Below, piece after piece: positions 24,208 to 36,799 of a DNA stretch of 64,000 bases. The notes under the pieces are model-generated. The model saw nothing but the letters and a program-made list of their open reading frames with translations, was not told where the DNA came from and did no database searches. Each line of letters begins with the position of its first letter. Position 1 is the first letter of the stretch. This stretch comes from Boesenbergia rotunda (taxonomy: Eukaryota > Streptophyta > Magnoliopsida > Zingiberales > Zingiberaceae), in the NCBI GenBank assembly GCA_024364735.1, contig JAGFNQ010002588.1, positions 110,052 to 174,051 of the forward strand, read 5' to 3'. Position numbers and translations under genes: made by a program.

Positions 24208-27200
24208 TGTTGAGACAATCTGTGATCCGGAGTGATCATGAGTTTTGATGTTTGGGCAAAGGGTTTAAGTTAGGCTTTCCCTTGTGTACTAATATGTGTA
24301 TGTGAGTGTGCAGGGTGCGCAGGTTTACACATATTGACTCGGCTGGACGACTTCAGTATGATGAAGGGTGGTATGGAGACAAGCTGGAGGCTTGTGTGCA
24401 CCCGAGGGACCGTGGATAGCAGGGACGATGAGCTAAGGGGCGCGGACTTCGAGGCATGCGTGAAGGATGGTATGGAGGCAAGCTGGAGGCTTGCGTGCAT
24501 CCGAGGGACGGGAGCGAAGATGAAGAGGGCGCGAAGGCAATAGTCGAGGCTGCTGATGAGGAGTCAGTCGAGTCGTGAGGGTACAGTTGCTGTGTGATTG
24601 TACTCGGGAAATCCTAGGGTTCGAGTGCTGAGAGAAGTGTACTCGGGAAGGGAAACCCTAGGTGTGTGAGTGGACCAGTCGACTGATAAAACTCATAGAG
24701 AGTTTTTGGCTGGGGACAGTCGACTACCCTGGGAGCAGTCGACTGGTAGCGGCTGGTGAGTTGGCTGAAAATTCAAACGTTGGGGTTGCAACAGTCGATT
24801 TTCAGTGGCACTAGTCGACTGCCCTGGGAGCAGTCGACTGGTGGCGAGAATTTCAGTTTTAGTTTTATTTAAAGAGGACTTCGTGGTGGCTGAAACCCTT
24901 GACGAAACAAGCTTGGTTAAGGCTTGTTAGTAGTCTATAGCGCCCAGGTATTGTCAATGTTAAATCCGACAATTTTATTCCGCTCAGGAAGATTTTTCAG
25001 GAAAGGTTCTAGGGTTTCCGGATCTCAAACGAGGTTTAGGGGATTTAAAGGATTTAAACTAAACCTTAAAGGGGTTGTTTGTCAAAATGTTCAAATCTAG
25101 GGGTACAAATTGAATCAAGTTAGAGTGTTTGGACTAAAGCGCAAAAACACCAATCCCTAATATACTCCCACTTCCTCTCTTCTCCTCCACTCTACAGCCG
25201 ACGCCTCTTAGCACTCTGCCGACATCGATCCCTCATCTCCACAAGTAGCTGGCGAGCCCAAGGCCGGCGACTCCACTCCGACGCACCTTCTCCGACCAGC
25301 CTCCTCATCGGATCTAGGGCCTACGGCTGGACTTGGGGTGAGAGACCGCGGTGTGAGCTATGGAATTTGATGCTTTCCTACGGGAAAATCTTAGTGACGG
25401 TTCGTCGCCAGAGTTAGCCAACGAAGCTACGATCTCCGGCCACATTAGAGGTAAGCCCAAGTCCGTCAAGTCTTGACTCGTCTCCTAGGATTGATCTCGA
25501 TACGGTGTTTTGATTTCATTGTTGTTTTGATTAGGCATCGTTGTGGTCCTCCCTAGTTGAGATTGGAATCTCGACCCTATTGGAACAGATCTAGGGTTCA
25601 TAGGGGGAGGTATTGCTGGGAAGAGGACACTCACCTGTTGTGTAGCTAATCACGCCTTTGTGGCCTCTGATTTCCGCTAGATCTGCACAGAGAGGAGGAA
25701 CTTGATGGGTGATCGCATTTCAGGTATGATTGTTGCGATACATTCTTTGATTTGGATTAATTTCTAGTAGCTGGATAGGAATTTTGGAATTGGAAATTGG
25801 GCTCTAATCCTTCATTTTCTATTGCTGTGAAGGCCTGCAAATCAAGGTAATGAGTTGTTGTAGATGTAATGGTTTGATAGGGGGGTGTTCTGTCTGAACA
25901 TATAGCTGATATGTGGATTTAGCTATGTTTCTTGAATTTTATTGATCGATTGTTGATTTAAGGGTAAGTTGATAGGAGTTGTAGATTTTGTTTAGGTGGA
26001 TAACTCTTTCATCAATTTTCTGCCGTGAGTGGATGAAAGGGGAATTGAATTTGAATTAGTTTAACTTCCCCAAGGTGACAGATCTATTTTGGTTTGGAGG
26101 GTTACTGTTTGAGTGGAATTTAATTTGTGTTGTGATGTTAAGGCTAGGATGGTGTTTATTTGGATTTGTTATTTTTACTGATCCGGTTAAATGGATGGTA
26201 GCGTGTCTAATTTGGTTAAACGTGGACTAACTCAACAATTTGAAACCTAATCTTAATAAACCGACTAGATCAAGTGTAAACATTTAATTATGATTAATTA
26301 AATGAATGGGAAAACTAGGAATAATCCTAGTTAACTAGGGTAGCTCGTTTAGCTATATAATACATGTTATTGTAGCTAAACATTATACTGTTGATACAGG
26401 ACACTGAGTTGTTACGGATTATTCAGACGGGTGGTTCTTTCTGCTTGATACGGACTTCACCTATTTGGAGGTGGGTACTTCTTGCTGTCTTCTTTAGATC
26501 CACGTTATCTTTATGCATGACTATTTGTTATTGATGCAGTAGGCTGATATTGACCTTTATCTGCTACCATTTTGTTATCCTGCTTGATACTTATGCTTGA
26601 CCTTGGATATGATCTAAATTTTCTTCTATACAGTCTCGTTTATTTGTTATCTGATCCTGTTTAGCATTAGTATGAGCATGAATATGTGGATAGAATTAGC
26701 ATACCATTGTATGGTTGTATTGGTTGATTCTAGTCATACTTGCACGTGTGTCTAGATATGGACTGATTGGGTTATTGTGGCATGTCACCTGATATTTGCA
26801 TTGGTTGATTCCAGTCATACTTGCACGTGTGTCTAGATATGGACTGATTGGGTTATTGTGGCATGTCACCTGATATCTGCATTGGTTGATCCTGTTACTA
26901 CTTGCATGTGCACCTAGATGCATGATGGTTAGGTTATTATACCTGTGATCGACCTGTGCATGTTATGTTGAGTTATGTATGATGACCTGGTAGGGGTTGT
27001 ATGTGTTTGAGTCATGCACCATACCTATACTGTTGCATACCGGCGATCAGCGACTCCCTTGTGGTTGAGCCTATCATCTTCCGGTACATGATATGCACAC
27101 ACGACCACTCATGGGTTAGTGGATACCGTTGGGTGTGTGCATTTGCTCTGTACTGCTCTGCTCGATCGCTCAAGGGTAGTGGTTTCAGAGCGTGGTAGCA

Positions 27201-28433
27201 GGCGGAGATCCCTTCTCTTCCTATAGACCAGAGGAGATGAGAGCGACTCTCCCTCATATATACATGGGGTAGGGGGGCGGTCCCCCGCCAGCATCCTGTC
27301 CACTCGGTCACTCAGGAGCAGTGATAGCAGGGTGCGTACAGTGTCACAGCTTTACCCACCTGGCCGACACAATATCGGCTGTCTCGGTGGCTTGATTGGC
27401 ATTAGGGGTGACCATGACATTGCATCATGTGCATATGATGCATTGTGCATTTTGATTGTGATTGCTGCATTTATATGTTGCACTTGTTTGACATGCATGT
27501 ACAGGATATGCTTATGTGTAGTTTGATGACCCTGCACTAGCTCGTGTGGTACGAGTCTTTTATGGTATGGATAGACTGATTTCTGGTATGTACAGTCAGT
27601 TGTTACTTTCAGTTATGCATATTCTGCTATTCCTGTTGACACTGTATCCTGTTGTTTCTTTATAGCTTATTCAGCTATTTTGTTCAGCCATGCATATCTA
27701 TCTATATACCCGCAAGTCCACTTGGACTCACCATCCGTCGTAATATTTTTGTTTTCAGGTTGATAGCTTGCCGGAGGAGCCCAGTTGCCGGTCCCGGGTC
27801 CCCACGACTCCATTTGGATGGGAGCTTCCGCTGGTTTTGGTTTTCTTTTGATAACATAGTATATGTTTTGTATTCGTTTTCTTACCGTGGCTTGTATTGG
27901 ATTTATTCGTGTGGTATTGTATTTTGAGTCCTTTGTTGGACTTTTGTGATATGGTTTTGCTGCGCGCCTGCCCTAGAGGCAGCTCAAGTGAGTTTTTACG
28001 GTGTTTTATATTGCGTTGTCATTATTTCCATATTATATATATCTATGTTGAGGCCTGAGGCCAAATTATAAACTGCGTGTGTTGTATGTTTGTGTAAATT
28101 GTCCGTCGGACAGGGGAGATGCTGTCCGATTTTATATTGAATCAGCGGCTCCAATGGTCTCGGGGCATGACAGTCAAGGTGATTGTGGTGAGGTTTCTCC
28201 ACCCACAAGGAGCGACAAGGGCTAGCCGGAGGTTATCCGGGGAGTGATCCACCGTCGGATTCTTGGATTAGTCACCCTTAGGGGTAGATACCAAGTAAAT
28301 CTCTTTTGTTAGCATTGTTTACATTGTTAGTTTTTGTTTTATTGTATATTCCGCTTGCGCAACTAACCGTGTAGGAAGAAAGAGTTCGAACAATTGCTAT
28401 TCACCCCCTCTAGCAACCGTACAAGATCCATCA
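24208..28433 (+). repeat. 5' LTR of the SIRE-like element, split by a solo LTR
   Basis: The two parts are 24208-24957 and 28173-28433, about 1.0 kb without the insertion. The left part holds several AGTCGACT/CAGTCGACTG palindromes (24670-24845). A weak TATA-like TATTTAAAG lies near 24866. The right part has the GGTTTCTCCACCCACAAGGAG and GGATTAGTCACC blocks typical of SIRE/Maximus LTR ends. Open frames of 60-75 codons here have no domain. Confidence 0.75.
24958..28172 (+). mobile_element. Solo LTR, 3.2 kb, with target duplication GTCAA
   Basis: It begins TGTTAAATCC and ends GGCATGACA, flanked by GTCAA at 24953-24957 and 28173-28177. There is no primer site, gag or pol, so this is one LTR left by recombination. 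The length and ends suggest a Ty3/gypsy Tekay/Del-like family; this is inference. A related diverged fragment is at 6566-8799. An internal roughly 84-bp unit (TGATTCCAGTCATACTTGCACG and onward) is repeated two and a half times at about 26720-26910. Confidence 0.8.
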
Positions 28434-28435
28434 AG

Positions 28436-28447
28436 TGGTATCAGAGC
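28436..28447 (+). other. Primer binding site of the SIRE-like element
   Basis: TGGTATCAGAGC lies two bases after the LTR end. It overlaps a small inverted repeat GAGCG-AAGAC-CGCTC (28443-28457). Confidence 0.85.
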
Positions 28448-28503
28448 GAAGACCGCTCGTGATTGGAATAACGCCAAAAGAGCAAAAGCTAGAGGGAAGA
28501 ACA

Positions 28504-29488
28504 ATGGAAGACAAATTTGGGGAAGATATCTACACTCCACCGCCCTAGGACCATGAAGATTTCACATATTGGAAAGCAAGAATCGAGACATGGTTCAGAA
28601 TGGAGTGGGATCTTAGGGTTGCTCTTGAAAAACCATTCGAAATTCCGAAGGATAAGCACGGGAAGAACTTAGGCCTAGATATTGGAATCAAGAGCACCAA
28701 GATCAATCAAAGGCGAATAAGAAGATAATTGAAATATTAGTTAACATTTTGCCTACTAATGTGTTGAATGGTGTAGGGGAATATCAAAATGCACATGATC
28801 TATGGAGAAAGGTAGAAGAATTCCATATAAACCCTACACAAGTTCAAGAGCCCGAGGAGATAAGTCAAATGGCTCAAGAAGAAGAAAAAGAACTATCAAC
28901 ATCATCAAATGAGGTGGAAGAATTGAGTGAAAGTGAGAGGTCGTCTACCTCATTAAGGGAAGAGGAAGAAGTCACCACATCAAGAATTGAGGGGGAGGAG
29001 AAACCCTCGTCAATGCCGGAACAAGAGGAAGCATCCACTTCATCCAAGGTTGAGGAAGAAGTCAACCTAGCCTCCACCTCCGCCAAAGCAAAGACAAGGA
29101 CCATATCACATGCTTTGGATGCAATGGAAAGGGACACTACAAGATAAGTGTCCAAATGGTAAGAAAAAGGAGATACTCTCTAAACCCACTTCAAGTTCTT
29201 TAAATCTAACATGGGTTGTAGGAATGGAGAGCCCAAGAAAGGAAAAAGAAAATTAGATGCTTCACTTGTGGAGAGCTAGGGCACTACCACACTAAGTGCC
29301 CAAGGAGTAAAGAGTTCAAGAAAATGGAGCATCTAAGAAGATGGGAGAAGGAGGAAAGAAAGAAGAGAAGAAGCACACATAAGGAGGGACTACAAGGGTA
29401 AGGAGGTAATTTCTAACCCTAAGTTAAAATGTAATTCAAATTCAAGTTCCTCTATACATGTTAAAAATAGTGTAAATTATTCATCCAT
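28504..29488 (+). pseudogene. SIRE-like gag, N-terminal part
   Basis: From the ATG at 28504 the reading is MEDKFGEDIYTPPP, then a TAG, then DHEDFTYWKARIETWFRMEW, the usual start of copia Gag (DUF4219-like). A longer open part (28749-29147) is rich in Glu/Ser. A CCHC zinc knuckle (CFTCGELGHYHTKC) lies near 29250-29300 after a frame change. The CACTA element interrupts the sequence at 29489. Several stops and at least one frame change make it non-functional. Confidence 0.7.
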
Positions 29489-29850
29489 CACTACAAAAAT
29501 AATGCCAAATAGCGACGGACGAAATCCGTCGCTATTCCGTTGCAAAACACTAATAGCGACGGAGACATATAAGCCGTCGCAATGCTAAGTTAGCGACGGA
29601 CATATAATCCCGTCGCAACAACCCGCTAAATATGTGGTGACGTGTCCCGGAGAGAATTTAGCGACGGACGGTCAAATATCCGTCGCAAATCTTTCATTAT
29701 AGCGACGGATTTGGTCAATATCCGTCGCTAATCTATCGTAATAGCACGGATACAGTCAAAATCCGTCGCTAATTTATCGTGATAGCGACGGAAAAGTCAA
29801 TTTTCCATCTCTATTTGCGACAAATTTTTAAAAAAATCCGTCGCAAAATC
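29489..29850. repeat. CACTA left subterminal repeats
   Basis: About ten copies of GCGACGGA or its complement TCCGTCGC are arranged as short inverted pairs (for example TAGCGACGGA..TCCGTCGCTA). In En/Spm such repeats bind the element's DNA-binding protein during excision; the role here is inferred from that. Confidence 0.85.
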
Positions 29851-30709
29851 TGGAAAAATTTCACAGCCAAATGTTGTTTTTACAACATCCCATAGATACA
29901 TCAATAATATAGACAAAATAATAATCCACTGATCCAAACAAACAACAAATAAGAGTATATTTTACAACATCCAAACAAACATCAAACAAAAATAATTATT
30001 ACAACATCCAAACATTCAAACAAGAGTAAATATTTCACTATCCAATCCAAACTTTCATTTCCAAACTGATACAATCCAAACTTTCAAATAAGAGTAAGCA
30101 TCTAAACTTTCATTTCCAATATCGAATCCAAACAAGAGTAATATCCAAATGTATACATCAAAAGAATGTAAACATAAGTCAGAGTAACTTTCAAAAAACT
30201 ATATACATCAAAAATCAGAGTTTAGTAGAGAATCATTACGTACATGAATATCAGAGTGAATAATGGATGGAAAGGAATAACCTGCACAATAGAAGATAAA
30301 ACAATCAGAAAGCAATAGAAGTAAGCAATAAGAAATAAAACAATAGAAGATAAAACAATAAGAAAGCAATCCAATAAAGAAAGAAATCTGAATTGATACC
30401 AATAAGAAATAACAAATGAAGTAAGCATATGTAATAAAAGATAACTCTAATAGAAGAAAATTAACAAATAGAAGATAACTCTAATAATATTAAATATGTA
30501 AATGAAAAATAACAAATAAGAAATAATAAGGAATAATATCAATATTCATACCTTTCAAGCAAGAGAAGAAATCTGAATTCAACTCTGATAATGTGGAATC
30601 TGTAAACATAAATGAAGTAATAAGAAAACAATCATTATGAATATAATAACTTAATACATAGTTACTGAAAAAAATTAGAGAAAAAATAGATCATACCACT
30701 ATAATATCT
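29851..30709. other. AT-rich spacer inside the CACTA element
   Basis: Repeated short phrases (ACAACATCCAAAC, AATCCAAACTTTCA, ATAAGAAATAACAAAT) occur without coding content. It is likely the 3' part of the transposon transcript. Confidence 0.5.
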
Positions 30710-32151
30710 CTACTCCTCTGTGGTATGCTCAGGATCCTGTGTCTCCTGAGACTCAAAACGAGGGGCGGGAGCGGCTGGCATCTGTGTATCCTGAGACTCA
30801 AAACGAGGGGCGGGAAGGGCAGGCATCTGTGTCATCGGCGTAAGGGTCGCTGCAAAAGCTTGCATGTGACGCACTATATCCTCAGTGTGTGCCTGGCGAG
30901 CCCGCAAATCTCTCAACTCAGCATCCCTCGCTGCGTCCCTCTGAGCCCACTCTGCGTCCCTCTTAGCCCATTCTGCGTCCCTCCCGGTCCACTTCGACTC
31001 TATCGACGTGATTCGAGTCCGCAGGGCTTCATTTTCCTCCCGCAAATGACGAACCTCACTAGAGGTAGAGGAGAAGGATGCTGGTCGTCCCCTAACCCCT
31101 GGAGCTCTCATCTGATCATATGTAACCTTTGCCTGAGAGCCCAGGCCGTAGCAGGCGGTCTTCCTCTTCCCACCGACGACATCAAAATAAATCCGATTCA
31201 CATCGTCGGTGGAAAGAGGCTGTGCATCCTCCCCCTCTGCAGCAGGCTGAGACGCCTGTGCCTCAGCAACTCTAGTGGTCATTGCTTCCTGTGAAATAAA
31301 AATTTAATTAGTCTATATAAAATGTCAAAACAAATAAAATATAATTAATATACTTACATTGATTGCTAGGGAGCGACGATCGACAAAAGACCCATCTTTT
31401 TTCTTGTGGGTCTTGCTGAATAACTCCCAACTAGTGGGAGGTCTCTGTAGCTCAGCAGCCTGTAAACACAAAATATAATGTTTAAACATATCTAAAAAAA
31501 CATACTAAATGCTTTAATAACCTAAATAAAAACTACTTACCAAATCACTGGCATGCTGGACAATGGAACGGGATCCAGCAGTGTGCTTCGTGGATCCCGT
31601 GCTGGGGCCAGCAAGCTCTGAATTGCGATTGACTCGAGCAATCGCAGCATTCTCTTGCCAGTGCTGGGCATCCTAGACAGCTCGCCATGCTGCCCAAATC
31701 GTCTCAGGGACCTCTGTAGGTCTATCAGCCTTCTTTCTCCATTTGTAGACCATGTCCCTGTACAATTTGGAGCAGTAGGCATTCCACATCCTCTTGAATT
31801 GCTCCTCTGCACCCTCCTCCCAGGTATACCTTTTCTGTAAAAAAAAATAATATGGTTAGTATGAAAAAAAGTTATAATATCAAATTAAATATACATCTAA
31901 ACTACTTACTAAAAACTCCCCGTAATAGAATGTTTTCAAATCATTCTCAATGTGGCCCCATGTCGTCGAAGTTGACAGTCTTTCTTTAAATTTTTTAGAA
32001 ATATAAGATGACACCTGATGCCCATTTGGTATAAAACTGTAGGAAAAAATAAAATATATTAGCAAATTCTATAAGAAAATATATAAGAAGAATAGGTATA
32101 CCTGTCACCGACGACTGTAAGTCTAATTTGCTGATCACGGGGTGCAGACAT
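30710..32151 (-). pseudogene. CACTA second gene, Ptta/En/Spm-type (Transposase_24-like)
   Basis: Likely exons on the minus strand are 32151-32102 (MSAPRDQQIRLTVVGD), about 32040-31909 (FIPNGHQVSSYISKKF), about 31834-31540 (YTWEEGAEEQFKRMWNAYC, then NRNSELAGPSTGSTKH), about 31459-31358 (LQRPPTSWELFSKTHKKKDG) and about 31288-30710. GT and AG signals sit at the joins. The PTSWELF..THKKKDGSFVD block is the signature of the plant Ptta/En/Spm transposase family (PF03004). The last exon has a coiled coil with repeated RDAEW and two copies of APRFESQ. One stop (TAG) sits near 31673. The partner protein in En/Spm binds subterminal repeats; that role is inferred. Confidence 0.7.
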
Positions 32152-32545
32152 GGTACCTGATTATACACAAAGTTTAGGCAGATAAGAAGAATAGGTAAAA
32201 CAAAATTCAGTAATCCTGAGTGCAAATGGAAACATGCAAACAAAGACAATGTAAATAAAGCAAACAAAGGGATAATCAAGCATCGTAGTTAATGTGGGCA
32301 TACAAGCATAACGAACTAAAATAACAACTCATCTTAATACAAACATCATAGTTAACCTGACATATACATCTAACTCATCCTAATCTGATGGAACTAAATT
32401 AACATTCAAGTTTTCATCGCTTGAATCCGTTGATACATCGACCTCCTCACTGCTAGATATTTCACCATCATCAATTTCCTCGTAAGAGACATTCTCATCT
32501 ATAAATAATTGAGATGCTGATTGTATTTCTGAATCAACGAGTTGA

Positions 32546-35500
32546 TTATAACTTCTTCATTTTGATAAGCATCGGAGTTTTGGACAGTGATCGTATTTGC
32601 ATTTCAATGGTTGACCTAGGCTTCATTTGACATACAGCAAGCCATTCACTAGGTCGTCTTCTCTTAGTTGGGTAGTCCAGATAAAATACTTGACCAGCTT
32701 GCACCGTAAAAATGAAAGGTTCGAACTTGTTAAATCTTTTGCTAGAATTAACCTCAACTAAATTGTATAATCGATGTTTCCTGGTGCCCGTCCTTGGAGT
32801 TGGATCATACCAAGAACACCTGAATAATACACATCTTTTGAAAGGTAACGCTGGGTATTCAACTTCGATAATTTCCTCTAGCTTGCCATAATAGTCAAAT
32901 TCAGTATCATTGTTGTTTGTTGATCCTTTGATACTGATGCCAGAATTATACGTTAGCATCCCTGAATCACGTTGACCCACATGAAATCTGTATCCATTCA
33001 CGTAATAACCCGAGTAGACTGTCACAGTATGAAGAGGTCCAAATGCGAGATTTTTAATTCTTTCGTCTTCTACATTTGAAATTCTGTCATCATTGACCTA
33101 TAATAGTGGTGGTTGATCAAATTAGATTAATAAGTAATCAAGAATTATTAACAAAAAATAGAAAGATTAACTCACTTACATATATTTGAAACCAAAATGC
33201 AAATTCATCTTCTGTCTTTTGAATGTACAACTGTTGTTGGTATAACCTGACATATACGTTCATTTGATATCATACCAGAAATTTGATTATATTATGGAAT
33301 ATTAATTTCATTACAACAAGAGATAATACCTTAGGTATGGTTTGACATCTTCACAGTTTAAGAGGATATATGTCCTAGCGGGATGATATTCTCTGTTATT
33401 TAACCGTCTAGATAGAATTGAACCTATTGCTCTTCCAGGATACTTGAAAATAGAAAGAATGTCTGGGTCAACTGATGGAATGTCATATTGATTGCGTGGA
33501 CACTTTCGATGTCTGGTTTTCACAGTTTCAGCAAAGTAATAGGAGAAAAATGAACTTGCTTCTTCAACCAGATATGCATTACATATTGAACCCTCAACTC
33601 TTGCTTTGTTACGCACATTATTCTTTAATTTTCTAAAAAACCTTTCAAAAGGATACATCCATCTGTATTGTACAGGACCACCAATCTGTGCCTCGCTAGG
33701 TAAATGAATAGGCAAATGCTCCATTGAATCAAAAAAGCTTGGTGGAAATATTCGCTCAAGCTTACATAGTATTAAAGGAATCTCTGTCTGAAGGCGTAAC
33801 ATATCTGCTACCGTAACAACTCTGGAAGTCAGATTTTTGAAAAAAAGGCTTAATTCTGTAAGTGCTTGCTAAACATTATTAAGAAGTTATTCTTGGAAAG
33901 CTATTGGAATTAATCTTTGCATGAACACATGACAATCATGACTCTTCATTCCAACCATTTTAAATCTATTCGTATCCACACAACGAGACATATTAGAGGC
34001 ATATCCATCTGGAAATTTTATGTTTTTCAACCAAGAACACAATGCTTGCATACTTTCTTTGTCCAATGTATAATAAGCCTTCGGATATTTACCAGTTGTT
34101 TCATTCTGATGCAACTCAGGCCTGCTAACTAATTGTTTCAATTCTTCACGAGATTTTGTTGTATCTTTTGTTTTCCCATGCACATTTAAGACAGTATTAA
34201 TGATGTTATCAAAGAAATTTTTCTCAATATGCATCACATCCAAATTATGACGAATGAGTAAATATTTCCAATATGGAAGCTCCCAAAAAATACTTCTTTT
34301 CCTCTAACCACATTTGTTGACTCTAACAATATACTTGTTGATATCATCTGATCCATCCTGATATACTGGTAGAAATCCATAACTATCAATTTCATTTAAC
34401 ACTTCTTCGCCTGACATCCCAACTGGAGGTAGCTTCCTAACTACTTCATTCCTTTTGAAATGTTTCTTATTTCTTCTGAACGGATGATCAAGAGGTAAAA
34501 ATTTCCGATGATTATCAAACCAAGAAATCTTGCCACTGCAGGGCAAAGAAAATGCATCTGACTGACTCATACAATGTGGACATGCTAACTTTCCAGCTGT
34601 GCTCCATCCTGATAACATTGAGTAAGCAGGAAAATCACTAATATTCTATAACAATGTTGCATGCATTAAAAAGTTTGACTTTGTAGCAATGTCATACGTC
34701 TCTGAACCTATATTCCATAAATAATTCAGCTCAGCTATCAAAGGTTGCAAAAAAATATCTATGTGCCCTTTTGGATTTTGAGGACCTGGAATTAAAACAG
34801 TAAGAAACATAAATTCATCTTTCATGCACATCTTTGGTGGTAAGTTGTATGGTGTTAAAATAACAGGCCACGATGAATATTGTTGTCCATAACTTCCAAA
34901 TGACTGAAATCCATCTGCAGAAAGTCCAAGTCTGACATTACGTGGTTCCATAGCAAAGGAAGAAAATGTTGAATCTAAATGTTTCTATGCAGGAGAATCA
35001 CAAGGATGACACATAATGTCTCCATCATGTCCATGGTTTTGATGCCAGATCATATGACTTGCTGTTGCTGCTGATATATACAAACGTTGGAGTCTAGCAG
35101 TCAAAGGAAAGTAATACATGACTTTGTAAGGAATATTTTTTTTCTTCTTCTGATTTACCATGCGAGCACCATGCTTGTAACGAGGATGATTACAAATTTT
35201 GCATTCCATCAACTCACTATCTTGGTTCCAATAGATCATGCAATTATTGACACAACAATGTATCTTCTCAATTGGAAAACCCAAGTCTCTGATTAGTTTT
35301 TTAGTGTTGTAGAAACTATCAGTCATGCAGTTATCAGTTGGAAGCAACTCTGACATAAGTTGACATATGTCATCATAACATCGTTTTGAGAAATGATGTT
35401 CTGTCTTCATATTCAATAATCTTGCAGTAGCAGATAATTGAGAATGACCTGAAGGAATACCTTCCCATAATTCTCTTTTACTAGCCTTTAACATTTCATA

Positions 35501-35967
35501 CATTTTCTGAACATCAGAAGTAGGTACTTGTTCTACATTTGATTGATCAAAAACATTCATTGCATCGTAAACCATTGATTGCATGCATCAGCAGGGTTAT
35601 ATGATGTCTCTGGTCCAATTGAGTTCGATGATGATGCAACAGAAGGTCCACCAAATTCATATACATACGACTCTCCATGACAGTACCAGTTGTAATAATC
35701 TGGAACAAACTCATACCTGGCGATATGAGTTTTCACTGTATCTTCATCACGGAAAGCTGTATTTCTACATTTGCATTGATTACATGGACACTTCATCTCT
35801 GTGTCATTCAAACACTCAGGATAACACTTTGCAAAGTTAACAAATTCTTCCACTCCAACAAAAAATTCCTCACGGATAAATCTATTGTCTAACCTATTAT
35901 ACATCCATGCCTTGTTCGGATACATTGTATCTGAATTCAGATAAGACAATTTAATTAAACCACACAT
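32546..35967 (-). pseudogene. TNP2-type CACTA transposase, broken by stops
   Basis: Minus-strand order: transposase-associated domain at 35967-35557 (NKAWMYNR, EEFFVGVEEFVNFAK, CPCNQCKC); a small frame change near 35570; TNP2 domain at about 35500-33900 with CNHPRYKHG, EPRNVRLGLSADGFQSFG, LSGWSTAGKLACPHCM, HPFRRNKKHF and DVMHIEKNFFDN; DUF4218-like at about 33800-33330 (CKLERIFPPSFFDSMEHLP, NKARVEGSICNAYLVEE). After two introns comes an exon at 33246-33180 and a DUF4216-like exon at about 33098-32546 (VYSGYYVNGYRF, LFRCSWYDP, FYLDYP). In-frame stops lie at 34985, 34646, 34304, 33887 and about 33869; at least three sit where relatives have Trp. From 35584 to 33311 there is no frameshift. Confidence 0.88.
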
Positions 35968-35999
35968 ATTATGATCTATATTAAAATTTGATATTGATG

Positions 36000-36320
36000 C
36001 TATACTAAAAAATAAATCTAATTAATCAAACATGATATAATTAATGAATCAATTATTATAATTAATCAACAAATTAATCTAATTATTCAAACAATTAATC
36101 TAAAATTAATCAAACAAGATCTAATTAATGAATCAATTAATCTAATTAATCAAATGAATAATCATCTTAATAATCTAATTAATCAAACAATTAATCTAAA
36201 ATAAATCAAATATTTGATCAATTAATTACACAATTAATGATTTAACAAAGAAAATTATTATCTAAATTAATAAAATGATAATTTACCTAATTAATTAACT
36301 GATTAATTGAATAATTAATC
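36000..36320. repeat. AT-rich AATTAATC tandem repeats in CACTA
   Basis: AATTAATCAAACAATTAATCT and variants repeat across about 300 bp upstream of the transposase start, probably in an intron or leader. There is no coding content. Confidence 0.6.
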
Positions 36321-36369
36321 AGTTAATTGAATAATTGTCGTCGGCCGCAGCAGGGGTCGCTGACCGCAG

Positions 36370-36610
36370 GAGGCGGCGCGCGGCCGCGCTGGGCCGCGAC
36401 TGGGCGCGCTTGTCCGCGAGGGCCGCGGCCGCCCGCGCGAGGGCGCGGCCGCCCGCGCGAGGGCGCGGCCGCCCGCGCGAGGCGCGGCGCCCGCGCGAGG
36501 GCCGCGGCGGGCCGCCCGCGCGAGGGCGCGGCCGCCCGCGCGAGGGCGCGGCCGCCCGCGCGAGGCCGCGACTGCCCGCGCGAGGCCGCGGCTACTGCGC
36601 GCGGCCGTGC
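36370..36610. repeat. GC-rich ~20-bp tandem repeat in CACTA leader
   Basis: About nine units of GCGCGGCCGCCCGCGCGAGG and variants. All six frames are open here because of the composition, giving long Ala/Arg/Pro/Gly frames that I regard as artefacts. Its position suggests the first exon or leader of the transposase transcript. Confidence 0.75.
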
Positions 36611-36799
36611 CAAGCCGTGGCTGCCCGGAGAAGACGACGCCGCCTCGTAAACACAAACAAACGAGAAAATACGAGAAATATCGCTTAGCTCGCGTACCTG
36701 GGATCGGAGAAGGGTTCACCGGAGGAGAATCGCCGAGAGGGGAGATCGAGCTAGGGTTCGCGTGGCCGCGGGGGAAGGGGGCCATCACCTTTTTTAAGT

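Noticed and set aside
24270..24543. Frames in the SIRE-like LTR (69-76 codons, both strands)
   Set aside because: They lie in LTR sequence built from a duplicated GGTATGGAG(A/G)CAAGCTGGAGG phrase; no domain.
29489..29850. CRISPR-like repeat array (GCGACGGA with spacers)
   Set aside because: Repeats are short, in both orientations, at both ends of a CACTA element in a plant genome; these are subterminal repeats.
36315..36788. Long Ala/Arg/Gly open frames on both strands
   Set aside because: They come from a GC-rich tandem repeat with no stop codons in any frame; no domain or codon pattern.
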